A DNA stretch of 7,202 nucleotides from an uncultured Lysobacteraceae bacterium (GCA_946482565.1 CAMLSB010000097.1:1-7202), one strand, 5' to 3'. Positions 1 to 5,783 are shown, numbered from the stretch's first letter. Program-made: numbers and translations. Notes: generated by a model not told the origin, from the letters alone.

Positions 1-72
1 TACGACGGCGAGATGCACACCGCCGCCAACCTGTTCGACGCGCTGAAAGAGGGGTACTACGGCAAGTTCTGA
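1..72 (+). CDS. nrdJa: C-terminal end of probable class II ribonucleotide reductase large chain (partial)
   Basis: The window opens inside a coding frame. Only the last 23 codons are visible, ending in TGA at 70-72. The tail contains NLFDALKEGYYGKF. The assignment rests mainly on context: the gene two positions downstream is a NrdJb-type subunit, and in bacteria with a split adenosylcobalamin-dependent ribonucleotide reductase, such as Pseudomonas aeruginosa, the catalytic NrdJa chain is encoded just upstream of NrdJb. NrdJa would carry the B12-dependent radical chemistry that reduces ribonucleotides to deoxyribonucleotides. No catalytic residue lies inside the visible part. The identity is an inference, and another enzyme cannot be excluded until the upstream sequence is read. 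Confidence 0.55.
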   Translation, partial: YDGEMHTAANLFDALKEGYYGKF

Positions 73-124
73 ACCGGCACTCGGCTCATGCTGCCGATAC
101 ACGCGGTTCGCGCTACATTCGGCG

Positions 125-145
125 TCGCGGGCGCCCCGCCCGCGA
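125..145. repeat. Perfect 9-bp inverted repeat upstream of the histone-like gene
   Basis: TCGCGGGCG (125-133) and CGCCCGCGA (137-145) pair perfectly around a CCC loop. The hairpin lies in the 95-bp gap after the NrdJ-like stop codon, ending 22 nt before the histone-like start codon and about 10 nt before its ribosome binding site. No T-run follows, so it is not a standard intrinsic terminator. It could be a 5'-leader structure, an mRNA-stability element at the end of the upstream message, or a protein-binding palindrome. Confidence 0.5.
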
Positions 146-155
146 TACCACTGAC

Positions 156-160
156 GAGGA
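156..160 (+). promoter_or_regulatory. Ribosome binding site of the histone-like gene
   Basis: GAGGA lies 7 nt before the ATG at 168. It is a well-spaced Shine-Dalgarno sequence and supports that start. Confidence 0.7.
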
Positions 161-167
161 TCCACCC

Positions 168-704
168 ATGAGCAACGGCAACGGGGTCGCAGCGACCCTT
201 TCCAACGCCGTCGAAGCCGTCGCGGAGAAAGCGAAGGCGATCGGTAACAAGGCCGCCAAGAGCGCGGGCGGCGCGGTGAAGACCGCGCGCAAGACCGCCA
301 AGAAGGCCGCGAAGAAGGCGAAGAAGGCGGTCGGCTCGGCGAAGAAGTCGCTCGCCGCGGCCAGCGCCAGCGCCAAGAAGGAAGCGGCCGCGCTGAAGCG
401 CGCGGGCGCCGGCAAGAAGCGCGCGGCGAAGAAGGCGGGCAAGAAGGCCGCCAAGAAGGCGACGCGCAAGACGACCGCCCGCAAGGCGGCCGCGAAGAAG
501 TCGGTCCGCAAGTCGACGGCGAAGAAGGCCACGCGCAAGACCGCGGCCCGCAAGACCGGCGCCCGCAAGGCCGCCACGCGCAAGTCGGCTGCGAAGAAGG
601 CCGCCCCGCGCAAGACGGCCCGCAAGGCTGCTCCGCGCAAGGCTGCGGCGAAGAAGTCGGCTCCGCGCAAGTCGGCCCGCAAGGCCGCGAAGAAGTCGAA
701 GTAG
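168..704 (+). CDS. Histone H1-like Lys/Ala/Arg-rich nucleoid protein
   Basis: A 178-residue, extremely basic protein that should bind and compact DNA non-specifically, like the H1-like tails of Pseudomonas AlgP, Bordetella BpH1 and chlamydial HctB. Residues 1-35 are milder and could form an amphipathic helix (TLSNAVEAVAEKAKAIGNK). From about residue 36 to the end the chain is built of degenerate KKAAKKA, RKTA and APRKSA-type units. There is no Cys, no aromatic residue, no Asp, and only three Glu (16, 20, 72). Such tails are usually unstructured in solution. The start is fixed by GAGGA 7 nt upstream. The gene sits between the NrdJ-like tail and nrdJb and is followed by a strong hairpin. Membership in the broad H1-like class is clear from composition. 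Orthology to a named family cannot be judged, because low-complexity tails evolve convergently. Confidence 0.88.
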   Translation: MSNGNGVAATLSNAVEAVAEKAKAIGNKAAKSAGGAVKTARKTAKKAAKKAKKAVGSAKKSLAAASASAKKEAAALKRAGAGKKRAAKKAGKKAAKKATRKTTARKAAAKKSVRKSTAKKATRKTAARKTGARKAATRKSAAKKAAPRKTARKAAPRKAAAKKSAPRKSARKAAKKSK

Positions 705-713
705 GCGTTCCGG

Positions 714-740
714 CCTCCCCCCGTTCGCGGGGGGAGGTTT
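714..740 (+). terminator. Strong hairpin with short T stretch after the histone-like gene
   Basis: A perfect 10-bp stem (714-723 with 728-737) starting CCTCCCCCCG closes on a TTCG tetraloop and is followed by TTTC. It begins 10 nt after the TAG stop. The stem is strong enough for an intrinsic terminator but the T-run is only three bases, so it may stop transcription partially or protect the 3' end of the histone-like message. nrdJb begins 43 nt further on, so full termination would require a promoter in a very short space. Confidence 0.6.
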
Positions 741-773
741 CAGCCCCACGACACCATAAGAAAACAACGCACC

Positions 774-777
774 AGGA
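774..777 (+). promoter_or_regulatory. Ribosome binding site of nrdJb
   Basis: AGGA lies 6 nt before the ATG at 784 and supports that start. The stretch before it (751-770) is A-rich compared with the flanking DNA, as is common in translation initiation regions. Confidence 0.6.
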
Positions 778-783
778 CCCACC

Positions 784-1584
784 ATGGCCGTCAAGATCGA
801 CAAGAAAATCAAGGGCTACGCCGTCGTCACCCCCGAGGACAAGGCGAAGGCGGCCCACGTGGAGTCCGTGGCGCGCGCGGCGGCCGAGGCCGAGCTCCCT
901 ACCGCCGACGTCATCCAGATGCACGAGCGCATCGAGCGCCCGGAAGTGCTGATCGGCAGCACCTACAAGATCAAGTCGCCGCTGGTCGAACACGCCATGT
1001 ACGTGACGATCAACGACATCGTGCTCAACGCCGGCACCGAACACGAACTGCGCCGCCCCTTCGAGATCTTCATCAACTCCAAGTCCATGGAGCACTTCCA
1101 GTGGATCGTCGCGCTCACCCGGATCATGTCCGCGGTGTTCCGCAAGGGCGGCGACGTTACCTTCCTGGTCGAGGAAATGAAGGCCGTGTTCGACCCCAAG
1201 GGCGGCTACTTCAAGGCCGGCGGCGTGTACATGCCCTCGCTGGTCGCCGAGCTGGGCAGCATCGTCGAGGACCACCTCAAGTCCATCGGCATGATCCACG
1301 ACCCGGAGATGAGCCCCGAGCGCCGCGCGCTGATCGCCGAGAAGCGCGCCGCGTTCGAGAACCGCTCAAAAAAAAACAGTGACGTGAGCGCCGTGGCCGC
1401 CGCGAAGGCCGCCATCGTGCCCGCGCCCGCCGACGAGCACCCGAACGAAACCATCGCCGTGACCGGCGAGGGCGCGAGCTTCCCGCCTTCGGCCACGATG
1501 TGCCACAAGTGCAGCGCCAAGGCCGTGGTGATCATGGACGGCTGCGCGACGTGCCTGAATTGCGGCTACTCCAAGTGCGGGTAA
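784..1584 (+). CDS. nrdJb: NrdJb: class II ribonucleotide reductase subunit with TSCPD-type domain and C-terminal Cys-rich tail
   Basis: A 266-residue protein recognised as the C-terminal part of a split adenosylcobalamin-dependent ribonucleotide reductase. Residues 1-30 contain the VKIDKKIKGYAVV opening. Residues about 50-175 form the TSCPD-like domain (RPEVLIGSTYKIKSP, ITINDIVLN-like strand, PFEIFINSKS, GGDVTFLVEEM). A low-complexity linker (about 190-235) leads to a tail with C240-x2-C243, C254-x2-C257 and C260-x4-C265. In class II enzymes such a zinc ribbon with a terminal cysteine pair re-reduces the active-site disulfide after each turnover. The C260-x4-C265 spacing matches the redox pair at the end of class I NrdA. 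The protein should act in the cytoplasm with NrdJa to supply dNTPs without needing oxygen. Odd points: a nine-A run (1368-1376) just before the linker, where both alternative frames stop at once, and separation from its partner by the histone-like gene. Family assignment is confident; the exact symbol less so. Confidence 0.85.
   Translation: MAVKIDKKIKGYAVVTPEDKAKAAHVESVARAAAEAELPTADVIQMHERIERPEVLIGSTYKIKSPLVEHAMYVTINDIVLNAGTEHELRRPFEIFINSKSMEHFQWIVALTRIMSAVFRKGGDVTFLVEEMKAVFDPKGGYFKAGGVYMPSLVAELGSIVEDHLKSIGMIHDPEMSPERRALIAEKRAAFENRSKKNSDVSAVAAAKAAIVPAPADEHPNETIAVTGEGASFPPSATMCHKCSAKAVVIMDGCATCLNCGYSKCG
1368..1376 (+). other. A9 homopolymer (potential slippage site) inside nrdJb
   Basis: Nine consecutive A in frame TCA AAA AAA AAC encode Ser-Lys-Lys-Asn at residues 195-198. 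The run contains the heptamer A AAA AAC in the phase used for -1 ribosomal slippage, and a nine-A run is also long enough for RNA polymerase slippage. After a -1 shift the frame stops at 1380-1382; after a +1 shift it stops at 1385-1387. Either product would be about 200 residues long and lack all six tail cysteines. Whether slippage happens is not shown by the sequence. Confidence 0.4.
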
Positions 1585-1624
1585 TGCTACCGGAGTAAGC
1601 TTGGGGCTCGCAGACGGATATTGC

Positions 1625-1628
1625 GGAG
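1625..1628 (+). promoter_or_regulatory. Ribosome binding site of the DUF6338-like gene
   Basis: GGAG lies 9 nt before the ATG at 1638, which supports choosing that start. No convincing promoter hexamers were seen in the 53-bp gap after nrdJb. Confidence 0.5.
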
Positions 1629-1637
1629 CGTCGGATC

Positions 1638-2285
1638 ATGGAGTGGATCGACTCGGCTGCTTTCGACGTTCTAAAGCTTCTCGCGCCGGGGTTTATTGCG
1701 GCTTGGGTTCTATATGGACTCACCGCGGACCGGGATTGGAGTGACCTTCAGAGGGTCATCCAAGCGCTGATTTTCAGCATTTTTATTCAGGTGTTTCTGG
1801 GACTCCTGCACCAGGGTTGCCTCTCTGTAGGGCGCTGGCACTCGGTCGCAGAATGGAATCGAGCAACCGAGCTTGCAGCTTCAGTGGTATTGGCGCTCCT
1901 TTTCGGTCTCCTGCTCGCGTGGCTGGTCAACACGGATCGCCTATATCATTCCCTGCGAAAATTGGGGGTTACAAACCAGACGTCGCGACCCTCTGTCTGG
2001 TACAGCGCGTTCAAGGATCATCAGGACACGTACGTTGTCCTTGAGTTGCAGGATGGTCGACGCATACAGGGATGGCCGTCCGAGTGGCCATCGTTGCCTG
2101 GGAAGGGTCACATTAAGCTTGAAGACCCAATATGGCTTCAAATAGAGGAAGATGGACGGCAGAAACAAATCCCCGTGTCTGGCAGTACATTTATATTGTT
2201 TTCAGTTCCGGACGTCAGGTGGATAGAATTTCAGCCAAAGACATCTGCAAACGCTGAAGCCACACCGAGCGAGCAACAGGCATGA
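1638..2285 (+). CDS. Membrane protein resembling the DUF6338 family
   Basis: A 215-residue protein with three predicted membrane helices at about residues 11-29, 40-58 and 79-98, then a soluble domain. The soluble part has a WYSAF start (121-125) and a beta-rich stretch, YVVLELQDGRRIQGWPSEW (132-150), followed by GHIKLEDPIWL (157-167). This layout of N-terminal helices followed by a small beta-barrel-like domain with a DGR-x-GW core recalls proteins annotated as DUF6338, whose function is unknown. The gene is much more AT-rich than its neighbours: sampled 60-base lines run from 43 to 60% GC, and the codons TTT, ATT, AAA and ATA are common. Recent acquisition is therefore likely. Its stop overlaps the start of a small proline-rich ORF by ATGA. 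The family name comes from remembered pattern, not from a search. I do not know its biochemical role. Confidence 0.75.
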   Translation: MEWIDSAAFDVLKLLAPGFIAAWVLYGLTADRDWSDLQRVIQALIFSIFIQVFLGLLHQGCLSVGRWHSVAEWNRATELAASVVLALLFGLLLAWLVNTDRLYHSLRKLGVTNQTSRPSVWYSAFKDHQDTYVVLELQDGRRIQGWPSEWPSLPGKGHIKLEDPIWLQIEEDGRQKQIPVSGSTFILFSVPDVRWIEFQPKTSANAEATPSEQQA

Positions 2286-2413
2286 AACGAGATCAACGAG
2301 CCTCTTCGCCACCTTCGCGCGAGATCAAAGAGGGCATCAACAGGCCGCCGACATTCCAGCGACCTGCCCCGCCGCCTCCGCCGCCTCCGCCGCCTCCACG
2401 GCCTTCGCGATAA
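2282..2413 (+). CDS. Candidate small proline-rich protein (43 aa), overlapping the DUF6338-like gene
   Basis: A short ORF starts with the ATG of an ATGA overlap with the preceding gene's stop and ends TAA at 2411-2413. Residues 1-27 are polar and charged (MKRDQRASSPPSREIKEG, then INRPPTFQR). Residues 30-39 are ten consecutive prolines, and the end is RPSR. The ATGA arrangement suggests translation coupled to the upstream gene. The local Shine-Dalgarno is weak (GAG repeats 8 nt upstream). Ten prolines in a row would stall ribosomes and need elongation factor P. No membrane segment or known domain is visible. It could be a partner or regulator of the membrane protein, or a chance ORF in a CCG/CCT repeat. 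Only comparison with homologous loci would decide this. Confidence 0.45.
   Translation: MKRDQRASSPPSREIKEGINRPPTFQRPAPPPPPPPPPPRPSR
2369..2395 (+). repeat. Three tandem copies of the 9-mer CCGCCGCCT
   Basis: Exact 9-bp units at 2369-2377, 2378-2386 and 2387-2395 are flanked by related CC-rich sequence. They encode nine of the ten prolines of the small ORF at 2282-2413. The unit length is a multiple of three, so copy-number changes would alter the polyproline length without a frameshift. Confidence 0.85.
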
Positions 2414-2441
2414 TTCCTGCGGAACATCGCGGCTTTTCTTG

Positions 2442-3299
2442 ATGGAAAGGAATCTTCCCGTTGAGCAGGTCATCGACCTGCTGCTCGACGCGGTCGTCAT
2501 CGTCGATCCGGACGGGCGCTACGTTTACGTCAGCGCGGCCTACGAGCGGATCTTCGGCTACGCGCCCGAGGAAGTGATCGGGAAGCAGATGCTGCACCTG
2601 GTGCATCCGGACGACCGCGAGAAGACGATGGCGGCGGTCGGCGAGATCATGGCCGGGCAGGAAAAGACGATGCTCGAGAACCGCTACATCCGCAAGGACG
2701 GCGAGGTCGTGCACATCATGTGGTCGGCGCGCTGGGTGCCCGAGCATGGGGTGCGGGTCGCGGTGGCGCGGGACGTGAGTGCGCGCGTGCGCGCCGAAGC
2801 GACGCAGGCGGCGGTGTACGCGATCTCCGAGGCGGCGCACGCGGGCGGGAGCCTGCAGTCGCTGTACCGCACCATCCACCACGTGCTCGGCGGCCTGCTG
2901 CCGGCGGGCAACTGTTCGCTCGCACTGGTCGACACGGCCAGCGAGGTGCTCGACTTCCCGTACCACGTGGACGAGCGGGGCGATGCGCCCGCGCCGCGGC
3001 CGGTCATAGGCAGCGACTACGCGGGCGAGGTGATCCGCAGCGGCCGAAGCCTGCTGCTCGGTCCGTCGCGCCTGGGCGAGCCCGCGGCCCAGAACGACGA
3101 CGAAATCCGCGGCGCGCGCTACTGGCTGGGCGTGCCGCTCAAGGGCGCGCGCGGCGGGGTGATCGGCGCGCTGGCAGTGAAGAGCTACACCGAGGAAGCG
3201 CGCTACAACGCGCGCGACGTGCTGTTGCTGCACTACGTCTCGACGCAGGTGGCGAACGCCATCGAGCGCCGGCAGCGAACGGCGAGGCGGCGGCGCTGA
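2442..3299 (+). CDS. PAS-GAF sensor protein lacking an output domain
   Basis: A 285-residue protein counted from the ATG at 2442; a TTG at 2439 is the only nearby alternative, and neither has a good ribosome binding site. Residues about 8-115 form a PAS domain with its PAC motif: VVIVDPDGRYVYVSAAYERI, FGYAPEEVIGK, LVHPDDRE, then YIRKDGEVVHIMWSARW and ARDVSARVRAE. Residues about 122-277 form a GAF domain with YWLGVPLKGARGGVIGALAV near its end and a final helix LLLHYVSTQVANAIERRQ. Proteins of this build normally continue into a histidine kinase, GGDEF or EAL domain after IERRQ. Here the frame ends in an Arg-rich tail (RTARRRR) and TGA. It has no signal peptide or membrane helix, so it is probably cytoplasmic. 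The ligand cannot be predicted. It may be a truncated signalling gene or a stand-alone adaptor. Confidence 0.8.
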   Translation: MERNLPVEQVIDLLLDAVVIVDPDGRYVYVSAAYERIFGYAPEEVIGKQMLHLVHPDDREKTMAAVGEIMAGQEKTMLENRYIRKDGEVVHIMWSARWVPEHGVRVAVARDVSARVRAEATQAAVYAISEAAHAGGSLQSLYRTIHHVLGGLLPAGNCSLALVDTASEVLDFPYHVDERGDAPAPRPVIGSDYAGEVIRSGRSLLLGPSRLGEPAAQNDDEIRGARYWLGVPLKGARGGVIGALAVKSYTEEARYNARDVLLLHYVSTQVANAIERRQRTARRRR

Positions 3300-3323
3300 C
3301 CGAAGCGGTGCGCTGATCCAGGG

Positions 3324-3359
3324 GGCACGCGTTCGTGCCGGCGCCTCTGCTAGCGCCGG
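3324..3359. other. Two overlapping inverted repeats between convergent genes
   Basis: GGCACG (3324-3329) pairs with CGTGCC (3334-3339) around a CGTT loop. CCGGCGC (3338-3344) pairs with GCGCCGG (3353-3359) around an 8-nt loop that contains the stop codon of the GtrA-like gene. They lie between the PAS-GAF gene (+) and the GtrA-like gene (-), where a bidirectional terminator would be expected. No T-run follows on either strand. The two stems share two bases and cannot form fully at the same time. Confidence 0.35.
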
Positions 3360-3733
3360 TACACCCAGTGCCGCGACAGCAGGAAGCCGATCACCCCGAG
3401 CACGAACTCCACCGCCGGCTTCGCCAGCCAGGCCCACTTCAGGCCGGCGATCTCGTCGATGTAGCCCAGGGACAGCGTGCTCACCACCGTCGTGCCCAGC
3501 CACATCAGCACGAAGCGCGTGAGCTGCGTGCGCCCGACCGCGGTCTCGTCGCCGGCGAAGGTGAGCTTGCCGTTGAGCCAGTACCCGAGCAGCGCGCCGG
3601 CGACGCGGCCGAGCACGTTCGCCGCCTCGACCTGCATGCCGTAGCGCGTCAGCAGCACCAGCACGCCCCAGTCGACGAGCCATTGCACGCCGCCGATCAG
3701 CAGGTAGTGTCGCGCGTGGCGGCCCAGGGTCAT
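3350..3733 (-). CDS. GtrA-like four-helix membrane protein
   Basis: A 127-residue protein with four predicted helices at about residues 10-29, 36-56, 73-92 and 104-121. Family-like features are the short basic start (GRHARHYLLIGG), YWLNGKLTFAG at the end of helix 2, and the closing KPAVEFVLGVIGFLLSRHW. GtrA-like proteins are thought to help move polyprenyl-phosphate-linked sugars across the inner membrane for O-antigen, teichoic acid or arabinogalactan modification. The ATG at 3733-3731 overlaps the stop of the upstream membrane protein as ATGA, and AAGGA lies 6 nt before it inside that gene. This favours it over an in-frame ATG 11 codons earlier. The pairing with a GT-C-like protein suggests the two act on one lipid-linked sugar. 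The actual sugar and acceptor are unknown. Confidence 0.88.
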   Translation of the reverse strand: MTLGRHARHYLLIGGVQWLVDWGVLVLLTRYGMQVEAANVLGRVAGALLGYWLNGKLTFAGDETAVGRTQLTRFVLMWLGTTVVSTLSLGYIDEIAGLKWAWLAKPAVEFVLGVIGFLLSRHWVYRR

Positions 3734-5763
3734 CGAGCGTCCTTGTCGGGTGGAATGCGCCACCATTCGGCGCCGCCGGCGGCCAGTCTACGGTGCGCGC
3801 CCACGCGGGCGAGTCCGGCGGCGCGCGGCGGGGGCAGGGCAGCGGGCACGAGGATGACTTCGGCGATGTGTTCGCGGCGTAGCAGCGCGGCCCATGCGGT
3901 GCCGCTGGCGTCCCGGTCGGCGGCGGCCGCCGCCGCTTCCAGGCGCGGCGCGTACCACGCGATGTCGCGGCCGCGGCCCGCGAACTCCGCCTGGTAGGGT
4001 TCCGAGAGCAGCAGTACCGGTCCGCTGGCCGGTGCTTCGGCACGGATGGCGGCGGCGAGCGCGCGTTCCGGCGCGTAGCGCTCGAACAACGGTGCGTCCT
4101 GGCCGAGCGCGCCGAGGCTGCGCTTGACCACGCCGGTGCGCAGCATCCAGCCCGCGTTCGCCTGCAATGCGATGCCGGCGATGCAGATGGCCGCGAGCAG
4201 CGCGTTGCCTGCCTTCGCCGATGTCCGCCGCTGCACGACGGCGACCAGCGCGGGCAACAGCAACACGAGGCCCGGATGCACGTAGCGCGCGTACTGCAGC
4301 GGCAGCAGCGGCAGGGCGATGGCGAGCGTGGCGCAGGCAGCGAGGCCGCGCGTGCGGCGGTCCGCCAGTGCCAGCAACCAGGCGCCGGACAAGGCGACGA
4401 GCACCAGCCCGAGCGCACCGTCCCAGCCTTCGACGTAGGCGCTGGTGTGGAAGGTCAGGCGCCACGGCAGCCGGGGGTCGAAGCCCTGGTGCCAGCGCAG
4501 GTCGTCGAAGCGCTGCATCGAAAAGTAGGGCGAGTGGAACACGTCGTTGAGCAGCGGCAGCACCGGGTTGCCGGTGCGCAGCCAGGCCGTCGTGTAGCTC
4601 GACGCACCGACGGCCAGCACCAGCAGCACGGCGAGCGCGAGCGCGCCGGCCCGCGGCCGCGCGCGATGCCGCCACGCCGCCCAGGCCAGCAAGGGAAGCG
4701 CGGCGACCGCGTGCGTCGGCTTCAACGCGCACAGCAGGCCGAACAGCAAGGCGCCCGCGAACAGCCCGCGCGTGCGCGGCACCGGCGCGAGGATGATCGC
4801 CGCGAGCCACGCGGTGATCGCCGCGCCGGCCGTCTCGGTCTGCATGCCGCCGAGCAGCATCGCCGTCATCGGCAGGCTGGCCAGCAGCGCGACGGTGGCC
4901 CAGCGCATCGCCGGCGCCAGGCGCAAGGCCGCGCCGATGCGCCACAGGCCGGCGGCGGTCGCGAGCAGCCATGCCGCGTTGACCGCCGTGCGCGCCTCGG
5001 CGCGCGCGAGCACCTGCGGCAGCGCCTGCACGATGTCGCTGGCCCACGGCGCGAATGCCCACACCTGCTGCGTCGCATCCGGCACGTAGCGGCCGTGCAG
5101 CATCAGTTGCCACGGCAGGCCGAGGTGGTAGGCGAGATCGTCGAACTGCAGCGTGGGCGGCCATGCGGCCGATGACGCGATGCCCAGCGCCACCACGGCG
5201 AGCGCTGCCGCGCGCGGGCTCGCATGCATCGCGCGGATGCTGCCGCGCGCGAGGATCGCCCATTGCGCGCGAAGCCGTTCGCGCCCGCCGAGGACCAGGG
5301 CCAGGCACGCCGCCAGGTAGATCCACCAGCGATGCACCGGCAACGGAAGCATCCAGCCGAGCGCGCCGGCGAACATCGCCAGCCCGCACACGCAGGCGAG
5401 CACCGGTTGCTCAGGCGCGACGAAGCTGCCGAGCGCGATCGCCGCGCCGAGGACCAGGAGTGTCGCGGCCATCGGCAGCACGCCGCCCATCGCCACCAGC
5501 AGGAGGCACCAGATCGCGGCCATCGCGCCGGCCCATGGCCAGCCACGCCAGCGTTGCAGCGGCCACGCCGCGAGCGCGACAAGCGCGGCCAGCAGCAGGC
5601 TTTCGGCGAAGCGGCCCCACGGGGCCTGCCGCCAGAGTTGCGTGGTCGCGACGCCGGCGACGCAAGCGGCGACGCCCAACCAGACGAGGACGCCCGCCGC
5701 GCGTTGCACGTCACGGAATCGGGCGGCGTGGCGGGGTTGCAAGGCGTCCTGCACGGGCCGCAT
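3730..5763 (-). CDS. Multi-pass membrane protein, GT-C-like glycosyltransferase
   Basis: A 677-residue protein starting at the ATG at 5763-5761. Long hydrophobic segments run from about residue 22 to 540, enough for roughly a dozen helices. A soluble C-terminal part follows (about 541-677), which includes [14 protein letters not shown] and [14 protein letters not shown]. After the first group of helices comes [20 protein letters not shown] (205-224). Its acidic pair D208-D209 and YH sit where related GT-C-type proteins have a WDALTYHLP-like loop. Further on is [19 protein letters not shown] (396-414), another loop typical of this group. GT-C enzymes transfer sugars from polyprenyl-phosphate donors on the periplasmic face. 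The gene overlaps the GtrA-like gene by ATGA and diverges from glmU. The open frame continues upstream into the antisense of glmU, but only a start near 5763 makes sense. The ribosome binding site is weak, so the exact start is less sure. Donor and acceptor cannot be predicted. Confidence 0.82.
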   Translation of the reverse strand: MRPVQDALQPRHAARFRDVQRAAGVLVWLGVAACVAGVATTQLWRQAPWGRFAESLLLAALVALAAWPLQRWRGWPWAGAMAAIWCLLLVAMGGVLPMAATLLVLGAAIALGSFVAPEQPVLACVCGLAMFAGALGWMLPLPVHRWWIYLAACLALVLGGRERLRAQWAILARGSIRAMHASPRAAALAVVALGIASSAAWPPTLQFDDLAYHLGLPWQLMLHGRYVPDATQQVWAFAPWASDIVQALPQVLARAEARTAVNAAWLLATAAGLWRIGAALRLAPAMRWATVALLASLPMTAMLLGGMQTETAGAAITAWLAAIILAPVPRTRGLFAGALLFGLLCALKPTHAVAALPLLAWAAWRHRARPRAGALALAVLLVLAVGASSYTTAWLRTGNPVLPLLNDVFHSPYFSMQRFDDLRWHQGFDPRLPWRLTFHTSAYVEGWDGALGLVLVALSGAWLLALADRRTRGLAACATLAIALPLLPLQYARYVHPGLVLLLPALVAVVQRRTSAKAGNALLAAICIAGIALQANAGWMLRTGVVKRSLGALGQDAPLFERYAPERALAAAIRAEAPASGPVLLLSEPYQAEFAGRGRDIAWYAPRLEAAAAAADRDASGTAWAALLRREHIAEVILVPAALPPPRAAGLARVGAHRRLAAGGAEWWRIPPDKDAR

Positions 5764-5783
5764 GGTAGCAGGCGGCCTGAGGC

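Noticed and set aside
57..812. Long minus-strand open frames (about 250 and 190 codons) opposite the histone-like gene
   Set aside because: They are Arg/Leu/Gly- or Ala/Phe-rich mirror images of the AAG/GCC repeats, with no domain and no ribosome binding site. The + strand protein explains the codon pattern.
1580..1606. Weak inverted repeat and TTGGGG hexamer after nrdJb as terminator or promoter
   Set aside because: The stem is only four base pairs with no T-run, and no -10 lies at a workable distance from the hexamer.
2283..2441. Possible readthrough fusion of the DUF6338-like protein with the PAS-GAF protein
   Set aside because: The two frames are in phase and separated by one TGA and an open stretch, but nothing near the TGA suggests recoding and the intervening translation has no domain-like character. 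This is most likely chance in GC-rich DNA.
2439..2441. TTG as the start of the PAS-GAF gene
   Set aside because: An ATG follows immediately at 2442 and neither has a good ribosome binding site, so the commoner start codon was preferred. The difference is one residue.
2337..4418. A 693-codon minus-strand frame spanning the PAS-GAF gene, GtrA-like gene and part of the glycosyltransferase-like gene
   Set aside because: It is a composite shadow frame with His/Arg/Ala-rich low-complexity translation that conflicts with three recognisable genes.
4276..5175. Long + strand open frames within the glycosyltransferase-like gene
   Set aside because: They are highly charged, low-complexity translations that arise from GC-rich third positions of the real minus-strand gene, whose hydrophobic helices and motifs are convincing.
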